From: an uncultured Microbulbifer sp.
GTDB taxonomy: Bacteria > Pseudomonadota > Gammaproteobacteria > Pseudomonadales > Cellvibrionaceae
Direction: 5' to 3'
Length of the DNA stretch: 43,682 bases
NCBI RefSeq assembly: GCF_913055755.1
Contig: NZ_CAJXKH010000020.1
Location: 1-43,682 of the forward strand
Positions 17,235 through 25,060 of the stretch are shown here, in pieces. How positions within the stretch are numbered: position 1 is the stretch's first letter; every line of letters starts with the position of its first letter. The position numbers were made by a program, and so were the translations under genes. A model generated the notes under the pieces. The model did not search any database. It was not told where the DNA came from and worked only from the letters and a program-made list of their open reading frames with translations.

Positions 17235-17894
17235 TTAATTGTTTTCCGTCAGGTGCTTGTTGGTGGGCTTGATCACGCGGAAATTGGCTCCGCGCTCTTC
17301 CACCAGCAGCACCTGCTGTCCCTGTGTAAAGGTTTCCCCATCATCCGGCTCCACCATCACGTAGTGGGTGGTACCAAATTCGTCACTGAAACGCGCCTCC
17401 GCCGGCGAGCCCGCCGCGGCCTCACCAACGGTGATAACCCCGACGCGACCGATAAATGTACTGCGGCCCACGGATTCGGTTTCATCCCCCACCGCAAACT
17501 TGCGCAGCAGGTTGCCGACAAACCGCACCTGCGGCAGCGCCAGCATGAATACCGGAACCGCCAGCAGCCAACCCGGTAGCAGCTTGCCGAACAGCTCGTC
17601 CACAAACATCTGGATCAGCAGACCGCAGACCCCGAAACTCACCAGAAATGCCACCAGCAGGATCAGCGCCGGTACTTCGCCAAAGCGCAACCAGCCAAGC
17701 AACTTGGTGAGCACACCACCGGGCTCGGTATCCGGCGTATCCAGATCGATATCCATATCCGGCAGCAGGTTGTCCAGCATGTCCGAGATACCGACGCCGA
17801 TCAGGGTCATTACCCCTTCGAGTACGGCAATCATCAGCATCAGTACCAGCGCGCCGGTAAACAGCTGGTTGCCGTCTTGCAGCAGAAAAGCCAT
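17235..17894 (-). CDS. YqiJ/NfeD-like membrane protein with OB-fold domain
   Basis: Inner-membrane partner protein of flotillins. The 219 residues contain about three hydrophobic segments (about 10-32 ALVLMLMIAVLEGVMTLIGV, then PALILLVAFLVSFGVCGLLI and LPGWLLAVPVFMLALP) followed by a C-terminal beta-rich NfeD-type OB-fold domain (about 140-215) containing GRVGVITVGEA and GQQVLLVEE. Its ATG overlaps the PspA stop as TGATG, so translation is probably coupled. The flotillin gene follows after 15 bases. The family binds or stabilises flotillin assemblies; no protease domain of the long NfeD type is present. Confidence 0.88.
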   Translation of the reverse strand: MAFLLQDGNQLFTGALVLMLMIAVLEGVMTLIGVGISDMLDNLLPDMDIDLDTPDTEPGGVLTKLLGWLRFGEVPALILLVAFLVSFGVCGLLIQMFVDELFGKLLPGWLLAVPVFMLALPQVRFVGNLLRKFAVGDETESVGRSTFIGRVGVITVGEAAAGSPAEARFSDEFGTTHYVMVEPDDGETFTQGQQVLLVEERGANFRVIKPTNKHLTENN

Positions 17895-18562
17895 CAGGCC
17901 TCCGTCTGGGATTTGATTTTCGCCAGCCGTTCCTTGATGCGGTTACTGCGCGCCAGGTCTTCCAGCTCCGCCAGCTTGCTGGCATCGGCACTGGATTCAG
18001 AAGTGGGCACGCCGGCACCCTCGAGAATACGATTGAAGGCACCCGTGGCCTGGTCGACCTTGTCTGCGGTGGCTCGACTGTTGCCTTTCTGTTCGCCGGT
18101 GGTGCCATTGCTGATGTGTTCGCTGGCCTTGATGAATTCCTTCAGCTGTTCGCGCATTTCGCGCTTCTTGCCCTGTAGTGCGCTGATGTAGGCATTGAGT
18201 TCGCTGATCTCCTGGTCGGTTTCGGCGATGGCTTTTTCCAGTACCGGAATCTGCGCTTCGATATCCATCTGCTTGGCGATGGCCGCTTCCGCCAGATCGT
18301 CGCGCTCCTGCTGCACTGCGACTTCAATCTGCTCACTCAGCGCCGCATGACGGCTGTTTTCATCGTTGAGGGTTTTGCTGCTCAGGTACTTGGCTGCTTC
18401 CGCCTTGCCCAGTTGATCGCGCACCTCGACAATGGCGTCGTCGATTTCGCGGATGGCCTGCTCCATCACCAGTTGTGGTGAAGCGCTTTCCACCGCGTCG
18501 ACAACCGCATTGGCGGAGGCGGATATGATGCGGGAGATACGTTTGATCAGTCCTTCTTTCAT
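17894..18562 (-). CDS. PspA/IM30 (Vipp1) family membrane-stress protein
   Basis: ESCRT-III-like membrane remodelling protein of the PspA/IM30 family. The 222 residues are almost wholly alpha-helical with an amphipathic N-terminal helix (GLIKRISRIISASANAVV), then VESASPQLVMEQAIREID and long coiled-coil helices (about 30-160), and a looser C-terminal part. The N-terminal helix is the known lipid-binding element in the family. No pspB, pspC or PspF gene is nearby, so control differs from the enterobacterial psp operon. Its stop overlaps the YqiJ-like start, and it lies 33 bases downstream of the RHH-like gene. Confidence 0.92.
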   Translation of the reverse strand: MKEGLIKRISRIISASANAVVDAVESASPQLVMEQAIREIDDAIVEVRDQLGKAEAAKYLSSKTLNDENSRHAALSEQIEVAVQQERDDLAEAAIAKQMDIEAQIPVLEKAIAETDQEISELNAYISALQGKKREMREQLKEFIKASEHISNGTTGEQKGNSRATADKVDQATGAFNRILEGAGVPTSESSADASKLAELEDLARSNRIKERLAKIKSQTEA

Positions 18563-18595
18563 TTTTTCCTTCCTTTCTCTACTGTCGTTTGTCGG

Positions 18596-19051
18596 TTAGC
18601 GGTTCAGGAGACCGTCGAGCCGCTGCTGGATTTTTTGTTTGACTTTGGGATCGATTACCCGGGGATCCTGTTGCACCGCCAGCAACAAAATCTTCTCCAG
18701 GAAGGCTTCCGCCGCGGGCAATAATTTCTGCTCCAGCGCCGGAGCGAAGTCTTCCTGGTCGGCGCAGACCTGTATCGCCGCGGCACCTTCGGTGACGATT
18801 TCCAGTAGCGCCTCCACCAGCAGGCTGCGGTGGTTTTCATCCGCGTAGCGGGCCTTGATCGGCAGCATGGTTTCGCCGGAGGCGATATATGCGCGGGGAA
18901 AGCTCTCCACGCCCACGGATTCCCGCGCCATGGCGATCAGCTCGCGGATCTTTTCGCTCTGGGTGACGGCGCCGTTGCGGTCGATGGACATGAGGTAGGC
19001 GTAATCATCCGCTGAAAGTCGCGCCGAAATGGATTGGGTTTTGTTGAGCAT
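18596..19051 (-). CDS. Small protein with ribbon-helix-helix-like N-terminus
   Basis: I do not recognise this 151-residue protein as a named family. Residues about 5-45 (SISARLSADDYAYLMSIDR followed by TQSEKIRELIAMARE) look like a ribbon-helix-helix DNA-binding unit: a short strand, then two helices with an EKIRELI pattern. The remaining 100 residues are helical and acidic (LVEALLEIVTEGAAAIQV, LEKILLLAVQQDP) with no membrane segment. It is the first gene of the operon leading to PspA, the YqiJ-like protein and flotillin, so an autoregulator is a reasonable hypothesis. A tandem NGTANACA repeat lies 20-37 bases before its ATG. Confidence 0.8.
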   Translation of the reverse strand: MLNKTQSISARLSADDYAYLMSIDRNGAVTQSEKIRELIAMARESVGVESFPRAYIASGETMLPIKARYADENHRSLLVEALLEIVTEGAAAIQVCADQEDFAPALEQKLLPAAEAFLEKILLLAVQQDPRVIDPKVKQKIQQRLDGLLNR

Positions 19052-19070
19052 GGCATTCCCTGTCTAGCGA

Positions 19071-19088
19071 TGTATACAAAAGTACACA
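19071..19088 (-). promoter_or_regulatory. Tandem 8-bp repeat, candidate RHH operator
   Basis: TGTATACA (a perfect palindrome) and AGTACACA occur ten bases apart in the same orientation, a spacing of one helical turn as often seen for ribbon-helix-helix regulators. It lies 20-37 bases before the start of the RHH-like gene. The link is an inference. Confidence 0.4.
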
Positions 19089-19108
19089 CGCTTTCCCGGG
19101 GGGTCAAT

Positions 19109-19122
19109 TACAAGCGCTTACA
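19109..19122. promoter_or_regulatory. Second LacI-box-like sequence
   Basis: TACAAGCGCTTACA matches a TGTAAGCGCTTACA-type LacI operator at 12 of 14 positions with a perfect AAGCGCTT core. It sits 58 bases upstream of the RHH-like gene and over 300 bases from the TldD start, so its target is unclear. Confidence 0.3.
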
Positions 19123-19436
19123 CCGATGTTTTGGCGACAAAACCGCCCGCAATGACAGCAAAGTCACCACCTAACAGACGGTTTGTTGCCGTATCTCCCG
19201 CCACTTGCCCGCAAAGGCACCAAAATTGCACCGGTTGTGGGGCCAATCGCGACCTGGTGCGCACAACCATTCAGCCGCACCAGATGTCCATTCAACGACT
19301 TGTCGCTTTACAAAATGTCCCGCGCGCGATTACCTGTAGGGCTTACCCGCCGCGATCCGGCGGCAATAACAATAAACAGTCTTCCGACGCCCCCACTTAT
19401 CCGGTGGGTGAGCATACCGGAAGTCCGGGGAGGACA

Positions 19437-21068
19437 ATGGACAGACGCAATTTCATCAAGCTCGCCGGCGTCGGTGCCAGCGGTATCCTGCTGCCGGTAA
19501 CCGGGGTGGCCGTTTCCGCCGAGCAACTCGCCAGCAACGGTATGGACGTGGGCCAGAAGAAACGCCTCGCCGATATCGTCCTCAACGCCGCACGCAAGGC
19601 CGGCGCTTCCTATACCGATGTGCGCATCGGCCGCTACCTCAACCAGTTCGTCATCACCCGCGAAACCAACGTCGAGAATATCGTGAACACCGAATCCTTC
19701 GGCGCCGGTATCCGCGTGATCGCCAACGGCACCTGGGGTTTTGCGGCCACCAATGACCTGACCGCGGACGGCATCGCCAAGGCGGCCCACCAGGCGGTTG
19801 CGGTGGCCAAGGCCAACGCCAGATACCAGACCGAGCCGGTGCAGCTGGCGCCGGTGAAAGGCGTCGGTGAGGTTTCCTGGCAGACGCCAATCCAGAAGAA
19901 TGCCATCGAAGTGCCCATCAGCGAGAAGGTGGACTTCCTGATGGACGTCAACAACGCGGCGCTGAAGGCCGGGGCCAGTTTTATCAACTCGGCCCTGTAC
20001 CTGGTGAACGAGCAGAAGTACTTCGCCTCCAGCGACGGCTCCTATATCGATCAGGATGTGCACCGCCTGTGGGCGCCGATGCAGGTCACGGTGGTGGACA
20101 AGGACAGCGGGCAGTTCAAGACCCGCGAGGGCCTGAGCACACCGGTGGGTATGGGCTTCGAATATCTCGCGGGGCGCGACGAGGACAAGATTTCCGGTCC
20201 CACCACCCTGTACAAGAACTCCTACGATATGGTCGAGGACGCCGCGCTCGCAGCGGAACAGGCAAAAGCCAAGCTGTCGGCCAAATCCATTGAACCCGGC
20301 AAGTACGATCTGGTGCTCGAACCCCTGCACCTGCGCCTGACCATCCACGAATCCGTCGGCCACCCGCTGGAGCTGGACCGGGTGCTCGGCTATGAGGCCA
20401 ACTACGCCGGCACGTCTTTCGCAACCCTGGACAAATGGCGCAGCGGCAAATTCCAGTACGGCAGCGACAAGGTGAATATTTTCGCCGACCGCACCCAGCC
20501 GGGATCCCTGGGAGCCATCGGCTACGACGACGAAGGCGTCAAAGCCAAGCGCTGGGACCTGATCAAGAACGGCGTTCTGATGAACTACCAGGCGACCCGG
20601 GACCAGGTGCACATGATCGACCAGAAGGAATCCCAGGGTTGCTCCTATGCCGATAGCTGGTCCAGCGTGCAGTTCCAGCGCATGCCCAACGTATCCCTGG
20701 CCCCGGGGGAGGAAAAATACTCGGTCAAGGACATGATCGGCGACGTGGAAAAAGGCATTTACATCGTCGGCCGCGGTTCCTACTCCATCGACCAGCAGCG
20801 TTACAACTTCCAGTTCGGCGGCCAGCTGTTCTACGAAATCAAGGATGGCGAAATTGTCGGGCAGGTAGAGGATGTCGCCTACCAGTCGAATACCCAGGAA
20901 TTCTGGAATTCCTGTTCCGCTATCTGCGACAGCAGCGATTATCGTCTCGGCGGCACCTTCTTCGATGGCAAGGGACAGCCCAGCCAGGTAAGCGCGGTTT
21001 CCCACGGCTGTGCGACCAGCCGCTTCGACAAGATCAACGTTATCAACACAAAGCGCAAAATCGGCTAA
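19437..21068 (+). CDS. TldD-family metallopeptidase with Tat signal (copy 1)
   Basis: Large-subunit-type TldD zinc peptidase; known TldD/TldE heterodimers trim unfolded peptides, for example in microcin B17 maturation. The 543-residue protein begins MDRRNFIKLAGVGASG, a twin-arginine signal with RR at 3-4. The zinc site HESVGH is at 304-309, followed by PLELDRVLGYE. I use the ATG at 19437 with GGGGAGG directly upstream; the frame is open earlier, but that would bury the Tat signal. It is followed 30 bases on by a TldE gene and then by a second TldD of the same length. Export of a TldD is unusual compared with cytoplasmic E. coli TldD. Confidence 0.92.
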   Translation: MDRRNFIKLAGVGASGILLPVTGVAVSAEQLASNGMDVGQKKRLADIVLNAARKAGASYTDVRIGRYLNQFVITRETNVENIVNTESFGAGIRVIANGTWGFAATNDLTADGIAKAAHQAVAVAKANARYQTEPVQLAPVKGVGEVSWQTPIQKNAIEVPISEKVDFLMDVNNAALKAGASFINSALYLVNEQKYFASSDGSYIDQDVHRLWAPMQVTVVDKDSGQFKTREGLSTPVGMGFEYLAGRDEDKISGPTTLYKNSYDMVEDAALAAEQAKAKLSAKSIEPGKYDLVLEPLHLRLTIHESVGHPLELDRVLGYEANYAGTSFATLDKWRSGKFQYGSDKVNIFADRTQPGSLGAIGYDDEGVKAKRWDLIKNGVLMNYQATRDQVHMIDQKESQGCSYADSWSSVQFQRMPNVSLAPGEEKYSVKDMIGDVEKGIYIVGRGSYSIDQQRYNFQFGGQLFYEIKDGEIVGQVEDVAYQSNTQEFWNSCSAICDSSDYRLGGTFFDGKGQPSQVSAVSHGCATSRFDKINVINTKRKIG

Positions 21069-21098
21069 GCAAAAAAATAAATTTTTGGAGCAAACAAA

Positions 21099-22430
21099 AT
21101 GGCAATTTTATCCAGAAGTGAAGCCAAGAAAATTCTCGACAAGGTGCTGAAGTACAGCAAGGCGGAAGCCGCAAGTGCGCAGCTGAGCGGCGCGGAAACC
21201 GGCAATATCCGCTACGCACGCAACAGCGTGTCCACCAGCGGTATCGTCAACGATATCGAGCTGGCGGTGGAGGCGCGTTTCGGCAAAAAATCCGGCATCG
21301 CCACCATCAACGAATTCAGCGATGCCTCGCTGGAAAAGGTCATGCGTCGCGCGGAGGAGCTGGCCAAGCTGTCGCCGGACAACCCGGAATCCATGCCACT
21401 GCTGGGCGAGCAGAAATATATGCCGGTGGACGGCTTCGCCGAGTCCACCGCAGACATCACTCCAGACCAGCGCGCCAAGGCCGCGGCCGACTCCATCGTG
21501 GCTGCAAAAAAGAAAGACGTGGTTGCCGCCGGTTACCTGGAGGATGCGCGCTCCTTTGCCGCAGTGGCCAACACCAACGGCCTGTTCGGCTACCACGCCG
21601 CCACTTCTGCCAACTTTACCGTCACCATGCGCACCGAAAACGGCCTGGGTTCCGGCTGGGCGCAGAGTGACGTGACCGATTTCGGCAAGATGAATACCGC
21701 GGCCAGCTCCGGCATCGCCATCGACAAGGCGGTGCTGTCCCAGGAAGCGCGCGCGCTGGAACCGGGCAAATACACCGTGATCCTGGAACCCAGTGCGGTT
21801 TCCGGCCTGGTGGCCTACATGATGGGCAACTTCGACGCGCGCAGCGCCGATGAAGGCCGCAGCTTTATGAGCAAGAAAGGCGGCGGCAACCGCACCGGCG
21901 AGAAGATGTTCGACAAGCGCGTCAATATCTACTCCGACCCCTCCAGCCCGAGTGTGCCGGCACAGCCCTGGTCCGACGACGACCATATGGCGCTGCAGCG
22001 GGTCGACTGGATCAAGGACGGGGTGGTGCAGAACCTGCCCTGCAGCCGCTACTGGGCCGAGCAGTCCAAGGGTACCGCGATCCCCTCCCCCAACAACCTG
22101 ATCATGGTGGGCGGCGACAAGTCCACCGCGGACCTGATCAAGAAAACCCGCCGCGGCGTACTGGTGACCCGCACCTGGTATATCCGCATGGTGGATCCGC
22201 AGTCGCTGCTGCTCACCGGCCTTACCCGTGACGGTACCTTCTACATCGAGAACGGCAAGATCAAATACCCGATCAAGAATTTCCGCTTCAACGAAAGCCC
22301 GGTCATCATGCTGAACAACATCGAAGACATGGGTCGCCCGGAGCGCGTGAGCATGTGGGGCGGCCCGGCCATGATCCCGGCGCTGAAAGTGCGCGACTTC
22401 ACCTTCAGCAGCCTGTCCGACGCTGTTTGA
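21099..22430 (+). CDS. TldE/PmbA-family protein without signal peptide
   Basis: TldE (PmbA)-type partner of TldD, which lacks the zinc site but lines the shared peptide cavity of the heterodimer. The 443 residues carry family features such as NVSTSG-like NSVSTSGIVNDIE, an EPGKYTVILEPSAVSGL segment, and RRGVLVTRTWYIRMVDPQ. No HExxxH motif is present, as expected for TldE. The start has no signal peptide (MAILSRSEAKK), in contrast to the two flanking TldD genes with Tat signals. It lies between them with gaps of 30 and 27 bases, so all three are almost surely one operon. It could reach the periplasm by riding with a folded TldD partner through Tat. Confidence 0.92.
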   Translation: MAILSRSEAKKILDKVLKYSKAEAASAQLSGAETGNIRYARNSVSTSGIVNDIELAVEARFGKKSGIATINEFSDASLEKVMRRAEELAKLSPDNPESMPLLGEQKYMPVDGFAESTADITPDQRAKAAADSIVAAKKKDVVAAGYLEDARSFAAVANTNGLFGYHAATSANFTVTMRTENGLGSGWAQSDVTDFGKMNTAASSGIAIDKAVLSQEARALEPGKYTVILEPSAVSGLVAYMMGNFDARSADEGRSFMSKKGGGNRTGEKMFDKRVNIYSDPSSPSVPAQPWSDDDHMALQRVDWIKDGVVQNLPCSRYWAEQSKGTAIPSPNNLIMVGGDKSTADLIKKTRRGVLVTRTWYIRMVDPQSLLLTGLTRDGTFYIENGKIKYPIKNFRFNESPVIMLNNIEDMGRPERVSMWGGPAMIPALKVRDFTFSSLSDAV

Positions 22431-22457
22431 TCAACTGCAGAAAAAGAGGAACACATT

Positions 22458-24089
22458 ATGGACCGTAGAAAATTCCTGCAGTTGAGCGGCGCCGGTGTCG
22501 GCGCATCCATGTTGCCGCTGTCCGGCAATGTGATTGCAGAAAGCAAGCTGACCCAGAGCGGTATGGATGTCGCGGTGAAAAAAGAATTCGCCGATGCCGC
22601 CCTGAACACCGCCACCAAACTGGGGGCGTCCTACGCGGACGTGCGTATCGGTCGCTACCTGAACCAGTATGTGGTGACCCGCGAGATGAAGGTACAGAAC
22701 GTGGTCAATACCGAGTCTATCGGTATGGGCGTACGCGTGATCGCCAACGGTACCTGGGGCTTTGCCGCCACCAACGACATGACCACCGACGGTATCGCCC
22801 GCGCCACCGCACAGGCCGTGGCCACCGCCAAGGCCAACTCCAGGTACCAGCAGGAGCCGGTCGAACTGGCACCGGTAAAAGGCCACGGGGAAGTCAGCTG
22901 GAAAACGCCGATCCAGAAAAACGCCATGACCATCCCGCTGGCGGAGAAAGTCGACCTGCTGATGGAAGTCAACAAGGCGGCACTGGACGCCGGTGCCAGC
23001 TTCGTCAATTCCATGCTGTTCCTGGTCAACGAGCAGAAATATTTCGCCTCCACCGACGGTTCCTACATCGACCAGGATGTGCACCGCCTGTGGTCGCCGT
23101 TCAGCGTGACCGCGGTGGACAAGAAGGACGGTGGTTTCCGCACCCGCGACGGCCTCGGCATGCCGGTAGGCCGCGGTTTTGAATACCTGGACGGGCGCGC
23201 CGAACACAAGGTGCAGTCACAGACTGTGCTCTACGGCGATTCCTATGACATGGTCGAGGACGCGAAACTCGCCGCGCAACAGGCACAGGAAAAACTCACC
23301 GCGAAATCCGTCAAGCCGGGCAAGTACGATCTGGTGCTGGACCCCTCGCACCTGTGGCTTACCATCCACGAATCCGTCGGCCACCCGCTGGAGCTCGACC
23401 GCGTACTGGGCTACGAGGCCAATTACGCGGGCACCTCCTTCGCCACCATCGACAAATGGAAGAGTGGCAAATTCAAGTACGGCAGCGACAAGGTCAACCT
23501 GTTTGCAGACAAGGTCCAGCCCGGTTCACTGGGCGCCGTCGGCTACGACGACGAGGGCGTGCAGACCGGCAGCTGGGACCTGGTGAAAGAAGGTGTTCTC
23601 ACCAATTATCAGGCGATCCGCGACCAGGTCCATATGCTCGGCCAGAAAGAATCCCACGGCTGCTGCTATGCGGATAGCTGGTCCAGTGTGCAGTTCCAGC
23701 GCATGGCCAATGTTTCCCTGCTGCCGGGCAAGGAAGAGCTGAGCGTCGACGATATGATCAAGGATGTGGAAAAAGGCATCTATATCGTGGGGGATGGCTC
23801 CTTCTCCATCGACCAGCAGCGCTACAACTTCCAGTTTGGCGGCCAGCTGTTCTATGAGATCGAGGACGGCAAGATCACCGGCATGCTGGAGGACGTTGCC
23901 TACCAGTCGAATACCCAGGAATTCTGGAATTCCTGTTCACAGGTCTGCGACAAGCGCGATTATCGCCTGGGTGGTTCCTTCTTCGATGGCAAGGGTCAAC
24001 CCAGCCAGGTAAGTGCGGTATCCCACGGCAGTTCCACCACGCGCTTTGACGGGGTGAACGTAATAAACACCAAACGCAAGCTCGGTTAA
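22458..24089 (+). CDS. TldD-family metallopeptidase with Tat signal (copy 2)
   Basis: Second TldD zinc peptidase, again 543 residues and aligning without visible gaps to copy 1. The N-terminus MDRRKFLQLSGAGVGAS is a twin-arginine signal, and HESVGH sits at the same residues (304-309). AAAAAGAGGA-type purine sequence just before the ATG gives a ribosome site. Differences from copy 1 are spread along the whole protein, while some stretches are identical at DNA level (41 bp at 23898-23938 and 35 bp at 23361-23395), suggesting an old duplication with partial homogenisation. It is the last gene of the TldD-TldE-TldD operon. The two copies may form alternative heterodimers with the single TldE. Confidence 0.92.
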   Translation: MDRRKFLQLSGAGVGASMLPLSGNVIAESKLTQSGMDVAVKKEFADAALNTATKLGASYADVRIGRYLNQYVVTREMKVQNVVNTESIGMGVRVIANGTWGFAATNDMTTDGIARATAQAVATAKANSRYQQEPVELAPVKGHGEVSWKTPIQKNAMTIPLAEKVDLLMEVNKAALDAGASFVNSMLFLVNEQKYFASTDGSYIDQDVHRLWSPFSVTAVDKKDGGFRTRDGLGMPVGRGFEYLDGRAEHKVQSQTVLYGDSYDMVEDAKLAAQQAQEKLTAKSVKPGKYDLVLDPSHLWLTIHESVGHPLELDRVLGYEANYAGTSFATIDKWKSGKFKYGSDKVNLFADKVQPGSLGAVGYDDEGVQTGSWDLVKEGVLTNYQAIRDQVHMLGQKESHGCCYADSWSSVQFQRMANVSLLPGKEELSVDDMIKDVEKGIYIVGDGSFSIDQQRYNFQFGGQLFYEIEDGKITGMLEDVAYQSNTQEFWNSCSQVCDKRDYRLGGSFFDGKGQPSQVSAVSHGSSTTRFDGVNVINTKRKLG

Positions 24090-24127
24090 TTCCGCAGCGC
24101 TGACCACAGTGCCGCGCTACCCGCGAA

Positions 24128-24241
24128 GGTGGTGATGCCGGGTGTGGCTTTGCGAGACCTTCACCGCCATGGATGGCGGTGCAGAGCCCCCATGGATGGG
24201 TTTACGGCGCGTCTCGCAAAGCCACACCCGGTAGCACCACC
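24128..24241. repeat. Composite palindromic intergenic element
   Basis: A 31-bp arm at 24128-24158 pairs with 24211-24241 with only two mismatches; the inner 19 bp (GGGTGTGGCTTTGCGAGAC) are perfect. Between the arms are two smaller hairpins, CACCGCCAT-gg-ATGGCGGTG (24162-24181) and CCCAT-gg-ATGGG (24189-24200), both built on a CCATGGATGG core. As RNA it would fold into a long stem carrying two short arms. It resembles REP-type or small non-autonomous palindromic elements of gammaproteobacterial intergenic regions; that class is my inference. It separates the TldD trio from the MoxR operon and could act as a terminator or mRNA end. Confidence 0.75.
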
Positions 24242-24310
24242 GCCACCGGCCTCGCTGTGTGGATCGCACCGGAATAATCGATGTATCGCGGACATTTTTG
24301 AGCAGTACCC

Positions 24311-25024
24311 GTGTCTTTTACCCGCAAACAATTTCTACAGCACCTGTTGCTGACCGGATGTGGTTTCGCACTACCGGGAGTAGTGCGTGCGCAGGGTAAC
24401 GGTGCGCCTCACTACGATTTTTACTTTACCCGCCTGATGTATGAATCCGGCGACTGGGATGTGGACCAGCGCATGCCCTCCAATGTGCTGAATTCACTGA
24501 TCGAATACACCAGCCTGCAAGTGGATCCCAAGGAGCGCATCGTGCCCCTTGCCGATACAAAAATGCTGCTGGCGCCCTTCTGCTATATGGCGGGCCACAA
24601 GCTGGTGGAGTTCTCCGAAGCGGAAGCGCGTAATTTCCGTGACTATGTCAATCGCGGCGGATTCGTGTTCGTGGATGACTGCAATCACGATATCGACGGG
24701 CTATTCGCCAAGTCATTCGAAGCGCAGATGGTGAAACTGTTCGGGGAAGACTGCCTGCAGAAACTGCCGCAAGACCACGACCTGTACCGCTGTTTTTTCG
24801 AGTTCGACGAGCTGCCGGTCACCAGTTTCGAACTGAATGGCTGGGGTGACGACCTGGTACACGATTACCTAAAGGCCATAATGGTCAATGGCCGCATTGC
24901 GGTCCTCTACAGCAACAAGGATTTTGGCTGCGAGTGGGACTACGACTATCGCAACAAGCGCTGGCTTGCGATCGACAATACCAAGTTTGCGGTCAATATC
25001 GTTATCTACGCACTGACTTCCTGA
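24311..25024 (+). CDS. DUF4159 family exported protein
   Basis: Member of DUF4159, a family often found beside MoxR AAA ATPases and thought to have a flavodoxin/GATase-like fold. The 237-residue protein starts with GTG and an export signal MSFTRKQFLQHLLLTGC; LTGC could be a lipobox (C17), or cleavage could follow VVRAQ. Characteristic segments are HYDFYFTRLMYESGDWD, the YVNRGGFVFVDDCNHD stretch and the final NTKFAVNIVIYALT. No clear catalytic triad is seen. It is the first gene of the six-gene MoxR operon (36 bases to moxR). The ribosome site before GTG is weak, so the exact start is less certain than the gene. Confidence 0.85.
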   Translation: MSFTRKQFLQHLLLTGCGFALPGVVRAQGNGAPHYDFYFTRLMYESGDWDVDQRMPSNVLNSLIEYTSLQVDPKERIVPLADTKMLLAPFCYMAGHKLVEFSEAEARNFRDYVNRGGFVFVDDCNHDIDGLFAKSFEAQMVKLFGEDCLQKLPQDHDLYRCFFEFDELPVTSFELNGWGDDLVHDYLKAIMVNGRIAVLYSNKDFGCEWDYDYRNKRWLAIDNTKFAVNIVIYALTS

Positions 25025-25060
25025 GCACCAAATATCCGAGCACAGACTGGCTGAACTGAC

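Larger units (their letters stand above)
19052..19436. other. Divergent control region between the flotillin operon and the TldD cluster
   Basis: A 385-base region with no convincing gene. It holds a tandem repeat TGTATACA/AGTACACA (19071-19088) just before the RHH-like gene and a LacI-box-like sequence at 19109-19122. The rest has no hairpin or small gene I can support, and the TldD ribosome site GGGAGG is at 19428-19433. The plus-strand frame is open through part of it, but the Tat signal and ribosome site place the TldD start at 19437. Confidence 0.7.

Noticed and set aside
15609..17579. Long plus-strand open frame (656 codons) opposite the flotillin operon
   Set aside because: It is antisense to genes with clear domains, has no ribosome site and reads as phenylalanine/leucine/histidine-rich sequence created by the complementary strand of Glu/Ala-rich codons.
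17235..17894. Full-length NfeD serine protease
   Set aside because: The protein has only membrane helices and the OB-fold; the ClpP-like protease domain of long NfeD is absent.
19131..19436. 102-residue N-terminal extension of the first TldD
   Set aside because: It would bury the twin-arginine signal; the copy 2 homologue starts at the matching ATG, and GGGGAGG lies just upstream of 19437.
19308..21005. Long minus-strand open frame (565 codons) opposite the first TldD gene
   Set aside because: TldD on the plus strand has a Tat signal, ribosome site and zinc motif; the antisense frame has no recognisable domain and arises from GC-rich third positions.
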